64,000 bases of DNA from Gyromitra esculenta. Lineage: Eukaryota; Ascomycota; Pezizomycetes; Pezizales; Discinaceae. The DNA is taken from assembly GCA_038503075.1 (NCBI GenBank), contig JBCAML010000015.1, positions 248,001 through 312,000 on the forward strand, read 5' to 3'. The notes under the pieces are model-generated. The model made no database searches. It was given only the letters and a program-made list of their open reading frames with translations, and was not told the DNA's origin. A program made the position numbers and the translations under genes. Every line of letters starts with the position of its first letter. Position 1 is the stretch's first letter. Positions 36,704-47,523 of the stretch are shown piece by piece.

Positions 36704-36793
36704 CTCATGTCACCGAGTCCCAAGATCGCCACGTGATATGTTAAGCCACCCATTAACTGGTCACGTGGCGATCTTGGGACTCGGCGACATGAG
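36704..36793. mobile_element. MITE-like inverted-repeat element B, copy 2 (hairpin)
   Basis: A 90-bp near-perfect hairpin. Arms of about 33 bp start CTCATGTCACCGAGTCCCAA on the left and end with the inverse (one mismatch) on the right, around a loop of about 24 bp. TA flanks both ends (36702-36703 and 36794-36795). The outer 15 bp match element B copy 1 at 3244-3414, but the interior differs (it carries GATCGCCACGTGA). Confidence 0.75.
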
Positions 36794-36856
36794 TAGAGGT
36801 ATCATCATAGGTGGCAGAAGTGATCTAAAGAGAGCAAGGAAATAATCGGGCTAATA

Positions 36857-36962
36857 GAGACTTTGCGCAAATAGATCCAGCTCCAATTTCTAGCAATTTG
36901 ATTGGCGCAGATTACCTTCTGGTTGGTCAAAAACCAGGGCTAGCTCAAAAGCGCAAAGTCTC
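36857..36962. mobile_element. MITE-like element D, copy 2 (106 bp)
   Basis: Exactly 106 bp like copy 1 at 28413-28518. Bounded by perfect 12-bp inverted repeats GAGACTTTGCGC/GCGCAAAGTCTC and flanked by TA on both sides (36855-36856 and 36963-36964). No coding capacity. Same orientation as copy 1. Confidence 0.75.
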
Positions 36963-36964
36963 TA

Positions 36965-37556
36965 ATAAAGCAAATAAGAAAGTGACACGCTATCTGGATG
37001 TATTAAATTAAATAGTGGTGAAAGACTGGCAAGCATTTATCCGTGAGTGCTCGATGTCTAACACATAGTATTCGCTGTTCTTTATAATTTTTATCAGGCT
37101 TCTTGAGGAGTTATTGAGTAAGAAGGAAAATTGGCAACTCTTACTTTCACCATCACATGTTGTCGCCAGACTCACCCTTACACTCGTAATACGTGCATCT
37201 GTATAGCATGAGTAGCGTATACGTAGTATACCTCTTATATCCCGAGAAAACAAGTAAAAAATAGTCCAAGTTCCTACACGATTCCAGATTTCTCCTCCCC
37301 TAAATACAATTTATAAATGTATCTGCTCTATAATGATGTGAATTGAATGAGTTTTCTAATTTTAGTCGCTTTAGTATCCACTTTTCGGCCCCTATAATTT
37401 TGGCTCTATTTAAGTTAATTAGTTCTCATCCCTCGGTTGTTTCGTAGCTTGCTGGCATTCGGAGATTTCCTGTTGATGATAGGCAATATATAGACATAAA
37501 TTCTCTCTTTAACCGAGAAACCAATCGAACGATAGGAAGTATATTTCATCTTTTCA
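36965..37556. other. Intergenic, no gene
   Basis: A/T-rich sequence between repeat elements; nothing recognised on either strand. Confidence 0.5.
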
Positions 37557-37740
37557 AAAAGTGTTGGATGTATTATATATCTATAAGCTTCTAAGAGCTC
37601 GCGCTCTCCGACGGGATACCGGTTCGGCTAGAAGCTTTAGCTACCATGGGGGTTGCTCGGGCTGATCAATTCGGCGCCCAAAGAACATCCTATAGCCCGG
37701 CTTATATAGCTTTATAGGGAGTATATATATAGGGGCTTGA
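37557..37740. mobile_element. Partial copy of palindromic element G
   Basis: Resembles one arm plus the spacer of the palindrome at 38562-38852. It begins AAGTGTTGGAT (matching the inverted outer end of that element) and shares GGGGGTTGCTCGGGC, ATTCGGCGCCCAAAGA and AGGGAGTATATATA. The second arm is missing. A LINE has inserted at or just beyond its inner end (site 37740-37756). Confidence 0.65.
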
Positions 37741-37756
37741 TGCCCGTGCTTGGTTT

Positions 37757-38500
37757 CTATCTTATCCCAATTAAAAATCTATCTTATCCCAATTAAAAAC
37801 AGACTGGGACGATCACACTCCTCGCCCTCCTTACTATGATTACCTCACTACCACCATACCTCACCCATTTATGAAACTTTCAAAATTCACAGCTGGGAGA
37901 CTCCATCAAATGCGAGCACATAAAAGCTACCTCAAAGCACACACTTCCTGGTCTCATCCTGGACCTACTACATGTCCCCTATGTGGTGACAGCTCCCAAA
38001 ATTTTTCGCACGCAATACTATACTGTTTTGCTCATGAGGTTGAACGAAATTTATTTATTCCCTTTTTAAATTCCTTAAACTCTGAGTCTCCCGTATGGGT
38101 AAATCCGATTATGCTACTAGCCCTTGCTGAATTTATTTCAAAGACAAGGACAAATTTTCCTATTAAATCTCAAATTGATATTTCACATTTATCATCATCT
38201 GGTTCGTCTGATGTTCTTTCATCTATTTCCTCTCATTCTATAACATCTATTACTTCTCTTTTAAACTTTTTTGAGTCAATGGAAGAGTAATCTATTTGCA
38301 TGCTGGATATATATTAGGCTTATGTTAGCCATGGAGGGAATCTCTGAATTGAAAATTTTCAGTTATATTTGTTTGATTTCTATTATTGTCAGGAGGGTTG
38401 GGCTGTTAAGGGTTTTGTTCACGCTATAACTTCGGTTGCATGTGGCATTCTTGTACCATTTATAAAACAATGAAACAATGATTTAACAAAAAAAAAAAAA
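37757..38500 (+). mobile_element. 5'-truncated LINE (Tad1-like) with poly(A) and 17-bp TSD
   Basis: A non-LTR retrotransposon fragment keeping the last coding part and 3' end, finishing in a run of A at 38488-38500. It is flanked by perfect 17-bp direct repeats, ATGCCCGTGCTTGGTTT, at 37740-37756 and 38501-38517, a target-site duplication. The coding part (about 37835-38290) carries the C-terminal zinc-binding motif CPLCGDSSQNFSHAILYC and the LHQMRAHKSYLKAH segment of Tad-type LINE polyproteins. The 5' end starts with a near 22-bp tandem duplication (CTATCTTATCCCAATTAAAAA twice). The TSD is perfect, so the insertion is relatively young. Confidence 0.85.
37871..38290 (+). pseudogene. LINE ORF2 C-terminal fragment
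   Basis: The remaining 139-codon 3' end of a LINE reverse-transcriptase polyprotein. It keeps the C-x2-C-x8-H-x4-C knuckle (CPLCGDSSQNFSHAILYC) found after the RNase H region in fungal Tad-like elements, then a Ser-rich end. It lacks the endonuclease and reverse transcriptase, so it cannot move by itself. Frame is open to the stop at 38288-38290; the upstream frame is cut by the 5' truncation. Confidence 0.75.
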
Positions 38501-38561
38501 ATGCCCGTGCTTGGTTTTCCTTTCTCTTATCTTTGCTATATCGCATGGTGTAGATATACGA

Positions 38562-38852
38562 ATATATCCACAGGCTTCCCAGTGTTTCATTTGTACGTCA
38601 TTACTCGGGATACCGATATCGGTTAGGTCAATAGTCTCACCTGCTAACGGGGGTTGCTCGGGCCGATCTATTCGGCGCCCAAAGAGTCCCCATAAACCTG
38701 TTTATATATGACTCCATAGGGAGTATATATATGGAGCGCTGAATAGATCGGCCCGAGCAACCCCCATTAGCAGGTAAGACTATTGACCGAACCGATATCG
38801 GTATCCCGAATAATGACGTACAAATGAAACACTAGGAAGCCTATGGATATAT
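38562..38852. mobile_element. Long palindromic element G (about 116-bp arms)
   Basis: Arms at about 38562-38680 and 38736-38852 are inverted copies with roughly nine mismatches around a spacer of about 57 bp. Conserved parts include GTGTTTCATTTGTACGTCAT, GGGATACCGATATCGGTT and TTGCTCGGGCCGATCTATTC. Such a structure could extrude as a long hairpin and fits a foldback or MITE-type DNA element. A partial, more diverged relative lies at 37557-37740. Confidence 0.75.
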
Positions 38853-39660
38853 ACCATATATCCAACAAAAAGTGTTGAAACTATTGATATTGCGCCCTAA
38901 TAAGTCTCAGGGTCTCGGTCCCTGTAGATCTTTGATAGTCAGACGGGCTCTGGAAGCCCCGGGGTTTGGGAGCTTTCTATTGGTCAATCTCTTGTATATA
39001 TACTGCTTACTTTCCTTGTATCTCGTTCGGTATCCTAAGCTCAAATAATACTCGATCGTGGTCCAAAACTCCAACAAGAAGGCTGTGGCATGATACCGAG
39101 TGATATTTGGTGAAATAGAGTTGAGAGGCGTTAGGATGGGGTGAGAATTGTTACGCGCATGTGCGCTTGCTAGTGGCTAAATAACAAAGCAGTAGCAAAG
39201 TGATTAGTAATACAACACCGGGAAGGGGATGAAATTGGTACATCATTCTCATGAATGCGGGAGTAAATCGGTAGTGCTACAGAGTTCTCAAAGGTAATTA
39301 TAACTCGGTAGTATTCCTGACTTATTCCTTCACTTTCTAAAAATACGGTACTAAAAACATCTTACTTTCCGGTACTGCTTATATATGTTGCGGGGAGTCA
39401 AGTTATACTAAAGTATTTTTTGGGGTTCATGCTTCTGAGCGGATCACCACCTTTGATCCGTACGTTAGTGAGAAACATAATTCTTCGGCTATCTGGGGTG
39501 ATATAAGATGTGGACAACGAAAATGTTCCAAGTAACTTGTAGGAGTGTTAGGTTTTTCGTATATTACATTTTTATTTCTTAAGCAGATATCCCTTGCTAT
39601 GTGCCTAAATTCCAAAAAAAATTACACCTTCGCTTCTTGCCCTCTTTAATTGTGCTCTAT
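38853..39660. other. Intergenic downstream of the alkaline phosphatase gene
   Basis: No coding region recognised. A sequence near 39097-39115 (ACCGAGTGATATTTGGTGAA) resembles, inverted, one near 46208-46226 (TTCACCAAAAATCACTCGG), perhaps ends of an older repeat family. Confidence 0.4.
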
Positions 39661-41456
39661 TTAATGATGGTGGTGAGTTAGATCTCTACCTTTCATCCTC
39701 GCAGGATCCCCTGGCTGCCGCTTAACAACACCATCAACAAAGGTCCTATTCGCCCTCAACTTTTTCGTAACGCCTGCCAGCTTCAAACCAAGCTGCTCTA
39801 GCACGAAGCCCGCAACCTCAGTATTCTCTCTCTGGCCAGCGAACTGCTTATGGTTTAACCCATGGCCATACAAGGTAACATCAACACCACTATGGCCACC
39901 AGTCGCCCAGTTGGCACCGAGACGTTTCGACAATGCAAGAGCGAGGTAGCGGCCAAAGTCACTAGTGGACGCCTTGAGTTCAAGACCTTTGGCAATTTCT
40001 ACATCAGTAGGATTTAGGACACCATATGGTGCATAGACAGACTTCTTGAGGTACTGTGTGGCATCGGAGTTATCTATAGGTTTATATGCCTTCCACAAAC
40101 TCGCATACTTGCCGGAAGAGCCCATGGAAGACGCAAAGTATTCTGGAGCGAACCAGTATTCGGGGGCACCATCAAGCTCGTAGCCAAGAGTGAGACCACC
40201 GCATTCGTGATCGGCGGTTGAGATCAGTACAGTCTCAGAGTTGTCATGGTCGTCAATCCACTTTCGCATGGCATCCATGGCGCGGTTGTATTCGAGAATA
40301 TCATGAAGATGGGCAGTTGGGTCGCTGGCGTGACCAGCATGATCCTGAGTGTACGTTAGGGTTATGGCTATATATAACATCCGAAGAACATACAATTCTA
40401 GAGGCTTCAACAAGAACAAAGAAACCCTTCTTGGAGTGCTTGGTTGCTTTGTAGAGATCATTGAGACCCTTGATAGCCATCTCAGTCAAGGAGGGCTCAA
40501 TTTTTGGATCGCGGTCGATTTCATAAGACATGTGATCTATTTTTGTGTGAGATGTGATTTTATATTACATAGGAGGAGTGGCTTACCCTGGGTGAAGAGT
40601 CCGAGATAAGGTAGCTTGATGTCTTTGTCAAAGGTAGCTCTGTCGTCAAAAACGGTATATCCGCGCTGTCTCGCAAGTGCCAAGGCATCGATATTATCGT
40701 GGCGGCAAGATGAAGTAGTGTTCTGGGGAGTAAAGAAACATTTCCCACCACCCATGATGATATCAACGGTTGAGCCAAGGGGATGAGTGGCGCCAATTTC
40801 TTGGAGGGCAATATTGGCCTCAATGTCTCGGTCATATATGTGGGCAACATAAGCTGCAGGAGTAGCCTACCAAAATATGTTAGAGGGGAAGCATTAACGA
40901 GCGTGACATGCTGAGAATCAACATACGTGTGTGATTCTGCTGGTGACAATAAGACCAGTTTTAAACCCCTCAAGCTTCGCTGCCTCGAGCACAGTCCCGC
41001 AAGGCTCAGCATCACTGTCGACTGCAATTGCTCCATTGTAGGTCTTGATGCCGCAGGAGTATGCCGTCGCGGCGCTGGCTGAATCAGTAACATATGAATC
41101 GTCCGAACGAGTCCGGACTTGACCAATCATCATCTCGTCAATTGGCAAGGTGACAGTCTTGTTGTTGGTCCAGTGGACCCAATCCCTGGCCATAGTCTCC
41201 GAGGCGGGACCAAAACCGTCGCTGGCGATGAGCTTAGTAGAGGTTCTAAAAGAGACTTGGAGTTCCTAGACTTGAGGAAAATGAACTTACGGAATAACCT
41301 ATGCAAGTTACGATATTAATTTCTATGCCACTTGAGGAATTCGCAAGAGTTGGGACTTACCATAATGAAATTTCTTGGTTTCTTATTCAACGTGCCTTCC
41401 GAGAGTGCGACAAAGCCACTGAAGGCGATTAAAAACAAGCTCTTGAAATTCATCAT
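39661..41456 (-). CDS. Secreted alkaline phosphatase
   Basis: A zinc/magnesium phosphomonoesterase that releases phosphate from organic esters. Six exons: 41456-41361, 41298-41291 (an 8-nt microexon), 41221-40927, 40866-40587, 40536-40394 and 40344-39661, giving 501 residues; all junctions are GT-AG and in phase. The N-terminus MMNFKSLFLIAFSGFVALSEG is a signal peptide, so secretion or vacuolar delivery is expected. Active-site features are the metal-binding VIPDGFGPAS (Asp36), the nucleophile in VTDSASAATAY (Ser82), RITHATPA, DHAGHASDP (Asp275, His276, His279), STADHECGG (Asp319, His320) and TGGHSG (His425). The microexon supplies Val-Ile and part of Pro in VIPDGFG, and skipping it breaks the frame. 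The C-terminus ends in four histidines (DLTHHHH). No transmembrane anchor like that of vacuolar Pho8 is seen besides the signal peptide. Family identity is secure; cellular location is inferred. Confidence 0.93.
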
Positions 41457-43525
41457 TGCTTCACGTGTCCAAGTAACCCGATAACTTCCTTTACAAACGA
41501 ATGAAGAGGGTTTGACTGATGAGAACGAGAGAAAAATCTGAATGTAGGGTGGTTTGGGAGTTTATAAACGTGCTCCATAGGAACTCTAACCGAGTCATAT
41601 GTCATTGGGTATGTGCATTGCCGTAGCTGGAAGAGGTGAACAAACTCTAGGAAAAACTTCCTCTTGCATGTTATTCAGTCTAAATGGCTTGGTACCTGAT
41701 TGGCAAGGGCTGATCCCCGGTTATCAAGGGCGGCAGATCCATGAATTCTTAAATCTTATGACAGATGTATTTCCGTAGATTGCTGCAAGTGGAATGAAGA
41801 AGACAATCCGTAATTCTAAATGCTGCATCGGGTTCGTTCTACCATTTCGATATTGGCGTCGCGATAAAGTGCCTAGGTCCAAGGGTCTCCAAGCCGGAGC
41901 AAGTTGGAAAAGCGTGCTTGTCGCGTCGCCCCCGATTGGCCCAGAGTAAGATGTGACCTTCCCGCTTTAGTCGGTGCAACGCTACTTTCCATAAAATCTC
42001 TTTGCCAAGTACGAAATTAGGCATTTTATCGGTCAAGCCGTTCTCTCTTATCCATACTTATCGATATATGTAGTTATTAGCCCTCAGACGACACGTGCAT
42101 TTACGATTGCGTGTTATTATTTCTGGGCATCTGCTAGTGAATTCTCTGCGACTAATCCACATACATTGTTGTGGATCCGGCAGGTGAGGCTACTCCGGAA
42201 AACGAGAGCTCAAAGGGCGAATGTGAATGTGAAACAAGAGAGCGTGGTGGTGAATGTGAATGTGAATGTGGATAGGTTCTGTGATCTGGTGCTGCTAAAT
42301 GCTAGTAGTATTATACATCTTATGACAATCGAGCGTTTTAGCCCTAAAAGCGGAGACGAGACGGCTCAGAAAGTATGACTTGCAGCACCCAGAGGCAAGC
42401 AAGTAGGAGGTGAGTTTACTGGATTTGTGAGGAGGTTGGAGGAGCCGTTTACTTCCAGTGTACGGATGTGTAGATAAAGGTAATATGAGGGACGCCAACA
42501 GATATCGGGATATACGTGAAAGTATGGAGTGGAAGGAAAGGGAAGAGTGGCTCGTTGTGAATTTATAACTGTCGGTCGGAGTGGTAAACCTCTACCACTC
42601 AAACCCGTACACCTTGGCAGGCTTACCTCGTCAGAAATATTAATGCACAAAAATTGTATTGGGATTATGCGGTGTAGATCTTATAAAAATCCGGCCTGGT
42701 CACGATATCTCTCGGCTTTTATGTGCTGTGATCATTTCTCTAAACGAGATGCAGATATTGCAACCACTAAACAAACGCGAAACTCAAACTAAATAGAGTC
42801 TTAAAAACTTATTCTACAGTCTCAGGCTGATTCAGTACACTATAAAATGCGCTGTGATAACTAATCTGATGAGCATATCATGATTACCTACTTGGACTCC
42901 TCCGGTTCCATAGCTACATGTACGTGCCAGCTCTTAGAATTAAAGGAAAACCAGTAGCTAAGTTCTAGTGCAGTTTAAATTTCCTGGATTGTAAAACACA
43001 TTATATTCTATTGATGGCCCTACCCGCACAGCCGAAACAATATATGCTTACGGTGTCTTCCTGCCTACCACCCAACCGATTCGGTGACTTTTTTTATCGT
43101 TATCGTGCGCACAGAGCTTACCCCGCCAAAAATAAATAATATCAAGTAGGTAGGACTCCTACATGAGAAATACGCGCACAGGCGAACAAAAAATTCGTTA
43201 TCACACGTATCTTCCTAGTAAAATTAAAACATTCCCATCTCCCTCCCACAGCTACGACTACGAAGCCTACCGCATTTCACATTCTATAATGCACTCGGGT
43301 TTTATTTTATTTTTAAAAAAGGTCCTATCATCAAGGTGGTCTATCCATTAATCTTACTCAAACACGTTGGAGGAATATGCTACAAATCAACCCAAAGAAA
43401 GAATGAAAAAAAGACAACGCGAAAGCATGAAATTGACAAGACTCTAAAACGCCGTCCAGTGCTTTATTATCGATCGCCTTTTCCCAACACCAACACCTGA
43501 CGCTTTTAAACACATAAACAGCACT
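41457..43525. other. Intergenic between the phosphatase and UVRAG genes
   Basis: Presumed promoter of the minus-strand phosphatase, then the 3' flank of the UVRAG gene. A small GAATGT tandem repeat lies near 42218-42276 (GTGAATGTGAATGTGAATGT-like). No gene recognised on either strand. Confidence 0.5.
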
Positions 43526-46034
43526 TTACCTTCCAACACTATTACTGTTACCATTATTAGACTTCCTTGTACTAGTAGAATACACGACCTCCCCCTTCGA
43601 AAGATCTGAGATTTCGACGAAATCCCGTTTCGGAATATCAAACGACATTGCCCTCCTTGTATAACTTCCTGGGCTTGCGGACCGGCCATTTGTGCCTCTT
43701 TCGGGAGAACGCTCGGAAGGCTTTCGCCGCAACATTTTTACAAATGGCGATGAGGGGCGTTCGCGTTCGACACTGCATATCTAGAGTTAAGATGTCTTTC
43801 TATAATCTTGGAGTAACGGACAGATGCTGAGAGGAAAGGAGCGAAAAGCGTACGCTGGATTATTCCCTGAAGTAATATACAACAGCAGATATTTTAGATT
43901 AGGTAGGGTGTTCCTCAAATCCATAACCCACAATGATTGCAATCCCATCAACTACCATTCACACACACCGATTAGTAACCATCCCTATGCCCCAAACTTT
44001 TAGATAGTTCATACCTGTTCGATATCTTTATTAAGTAGAAATATAGCATATTCAAACCGGAAATAGATGGAACCTTTCATCCATAATGGGAAAGTCCTAG
44101 CACCTTGAATGACGCTTATAGGATCGCGAATGAAAGAACTGCTGCCCACTGGCCGCACGGGGTATCGCAGATACGTGCCCAGGTAGAAACTTAGCAAGTA
44201 TACTAAATGTGCTGTATATCCTAATGCTGCCGAAATGGTTTCGTCGTCATGATCTTCGTGATTGTGGTTGGGAAGATAAAGTCCTCTAATTGTGAACCCC
44301 AATGCTCGATCTAATTTTGATTCCACTGGATAAATCGTCTGCAAATCCTCGATAATCCTCCTTTTCTGTCCCTCTAACCCCTTTTTAGTTTTATCTAGAT
44401 CTTTCTTACACCTCTCTAGCTTGATGGTAGCCTCAGTTAGATAATTTTCGCCGGTTTCCTGCGCTTTCCTACCAAGGGCCATTGCCTCCCTCCTTGACTC
44501 TAAGTCATTTCTCAAACTGTCTCGATGACGTATGGATGATTCTAGACGCTTTTTTTCAGTTGCAAGGGCTTTTTGTACTGCATTCCGGCGTTCAGCTGCT
44601 TGCGCGGTTTGTTTTATGGCTGATAATCCAGCTGACTCTCGCTCGAGAACGGCGTCTATCTGAGAGGAAACCTTGGCAGCTATGTGTTCCGCGTCTTGGG
44701 TACAATCTTCTAAGTTATTGAGCTTCATTAGAGCGTCATAAGATGATGTTGGCTAGGAGAACACAGGATGTTAGCGGGCTCATGGACCTCAATCTACTCG
44801 AGCTATTGGGGCCAATGTCCGTTGGATAACACACAGTTATATGATCATTTGAATAAGTCATAGATGATATTGAGCTAGACATAGCGTGGTCCCCCAATCT
44901 GAGTTCCTTCGGCAATGGCATTGGTAAATCCGTGATTATGGTGTAGATACCATCCGATAAGAAAAATATAATACAATTCGAAGGGAATGGATGCCGAAAA
45001 TTCTCCAGCTGTCATAGGCGCATTAATCAGCTTTCTTGCTTCACTGAAGTTAGGTGTTAAGGAAACCATAGAAGCTTATTACGAACGCTTTTACCAATAA
45101 ACCTCAATGAAGCCAACCCGATATCAAGCTCCACTAAAAGCTGGAAGTGATCGCACGTGTTGGCCCAGATTTTCACGGTTACCCAATCGGCCCTCGAGAC
45201 TTTTGGCCCGCAACTCGAAAGGTCAAAGGATTGGAAATTTGGATTCTGGAAATCAAATCATTTTAGCTTTCTCCGTCCTCTTCCTTTCGCCCCGATGTGC
45301 CTAAAAACACAGTACATACCATTGACTTGTGGACGATCTCGCTGATATAAATCGGTTCATCTGTTTTTTCCTCCCCATATAGACAAGATTCTCAACTCAG
45401 CACTTTGTTCTCTATGAATATGACTCCCCGGGAGTTAAAACACACAGGATAGCGCCCACCTCCTAGCTCTGGGATATGCAATGTAAAAAATACATCCGCC
45501 ATCCTTGCAGCCGCAACATCCTGCAGTCTCTTCAGCCTCAGTATAGGATTCTCCATACCAACTGGGTTCCCTCGTGTGCTCCGTCGTCTAGGTTTGGGCG
45601 GCTTTTCAAGAGCTTCTACTAATAGATCGTTTGATGATTTAGAATGAACCAGGCCAGTTTCCACCAAAGTACTGCTCTCTCCTTCTAATCCCCCCTCAAC
45701 TGGATTTAACGAAAGAACTTTACTTGGAGACTTCCAAGCTGTCGCTAACGAGTCGTCATCGGTCGATTTCCCACGGGGCCGTGAAGGAGCCTTCTGGGTT
45801 GTTAAGTTCCTCAACGCGATCCCGTTCAAATGGCGCAATTTCCGACCCTTCACAAATCTCAAATCAGCTACTCAAATACAACATAACTTGTTATGACATT
45901 AGGCATCGTACGGTAGCTAGGAGCAGGGGCCGTTCCCTTCTTGTCATCTCGGGAACCGAGTTGAATGTATCTGGCTGGTCGGTGTCCATATTGAGAGAAG
46001 CAGCGACATCAGCGCCGTCGCTGCCTGATGGCAT
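43526..46034 (-). CDS. vps38: UVRAG/Vps38 family subunit of the Vps34 PI3-kinase complex
   Basis: A predicted partner of Vps34 and Atg6/Beclin in PI3-kinase complex II, acting in endosome-to-vacuole sorting and autophagy. Seven exons: 46034-45912, 45847-45404, 45245-45087, 45008-44835, 44752-44015, 43951-43854 and 43772-43526, about 660 residues. Family signatures appear in order across the splices: RERPLLLAT-GRKLRHLNGIALRNL, a C2-like region with NPNFQSFDL and WVTVKIWA, RFIGKS-LENFRHPF and IIFFLSDGIYTIITDLP, then a long coiled coil (about residues 310-445) and a BARA-like C-terminal region with ALGFTIRGLYLP, SAALGYTAHLVYLLSFYLG and LLNKDIEQ-LMG...LRNTLPNLKYLLYI. The tail is Ser/Arg-rich. The start is uncertain: ATG at 46034 is preferred, but an in-frame ATG at 46151 would add 39 residues. 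Could be named Atg14-related, but the full layout fits UVRAG better. Confidence 0.9.
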
Positions 46035-46440
46035 AGCTGCTAGAGTTAACAATGGCGAGCGATGTGGATTTGAGGGTTTGTGGATTCGTAATCCGGCGTT
46101 CAAGATCTGAGAGTTGTTTGGGTGCCGTGCAAATAAGGTTCCCAGCTGCATGACGTTGGTGTCATCCTTGGCGAGCCACGAGCACAGGGAACTTCCATGA
46201 CTAAGCTGGCGATGTAACTATTCACCAAAAATCACTCGGCGCACATTATTTTGCGATTACCCTATTGGTTCACTTACCCCAAATCGCTAGGGTGATCTTT
46301 TAAGATCAGGAGATCTTACGTCTAAGGGCCAGGGCCCCCAGTGTTAGTTCGTTTGTATCGCCGCGCACCCCATTTTTCGATAGAACATCTACGATACGAG
46401 TACCTGTATTATTGACTCTATACGCCATATCTAATGCAGT

Positions 46441-46957
46441 CTAAAAATAAGGACTCATCTCTACGTTAGTGAAACTCTCAGTTCCCGCCACAATCAAAAG
46501 CCTGACGGCCTGAGGAGAACTACGCCGCAGCCAAATGAAGTACCGTGTAGCCATTCCAATACAGAATGTGGATATTGGCACACCATTCAAGTATTTGACA
46601 TGAAGTTGCTTCGTGGCCGCTAGAATTGGTGGAATTAAAGGAGTTCTGTCTTTAACTTCTATTTTCACGCTTTTATCTAGTAGTATAGTGATATTGACTT
46701 TAATCGCGAGGTGCAGTGACGTGCACTCATCCGCGTCCAAGACCTCTATTCTCCAAAAAGAAGCCTAATATTTTATGACCTTTATACTTTTTAACCGCAT
46801 TGTGAAGTGGTACATGTATTTCTATAAACTCCCCGCTCTTGGTGTTTTGATTGAGCCCATTCTCCAATAGAAAATAGAGTAAAGGAATATAAGGTTCGGA
46901 TATTGTAGTTAGCCAATACCACTGGCTTGCAACTCCGGATATATTTACAGACACCAA
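46441..46957 (-). pseudogene. Ankyrin-repeat protein relic
   Basis: Broken frames on the minus strand keep ankyrin-repeat spacing and key residues: PLHNAVKKYKGHKILGFFLE and YIPLLYFLLENGLNQN in the upstream piece (46727-46957), then CTSLHLAIKVNITILLDKSV, TPLIPPILAATKQLHVKYL and SPQAVRLLIVAGTE in the next (46441-46740). The pieces are in different frames and several repeats are damaged, so this is a decayed gene of the large fungal ankyrin families. The parent protein's other domains are not visible. Further minus-strand sequence to about 47160 shows nothing certain. Confidence 0.65.
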
Positions 46958-47523
46958 TCATACTTGCGTCTAGGAAAGAGCATATCGGAATTGAAGGTAA
47001 ATATATGTACCTAAGCGAATCTTCGTAGACTGAGGTCTTAAATTGGGCCAAGACCGAAATGTATTTTGAACGGCATGTGTATGGAGCACGAAAAACCCAT
47101 CTAAACTTTATTATATACATCAACTGCCATTTTTCAGTAGAATTTATTTGTGTTTGAGGCACCCATTCTAGAAGGCACCAGAGAACATATCAATACACCT
47201 AACAGGTATTCTCACGCCCAACTCCATGCACTAAGTTGCGTGAAAGAGGGTTAGACATAAGACTAATAAACCTCACGCATAGAGTTTGGCTGAGTCATAT
47301 AATCTATATTTAGTAGCTCTGAAAAAGACACACGTATCATGGAACCATTTGTAGCTTAAAAACCCAAGGTTTATTTATAAGATATTTTTCCACCCCGGCT
47401 TTTTGCCCCCAGGACGAACGCCCAATAACGCCGTTACAGGTACGTATATATGTACTACCCCCATCCCCCCCACCACGAGAGTAAAAGAAAGAACCCCCAC
47501 ACCCCCACACATATATCCCAACC
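46958..47523. other. Intergenic downstream of Alb1
   Basis: Spacer between the ankyrin relic and the 3' end of the Alb1-like gene. No gene recognised. Confidence 0.45.
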
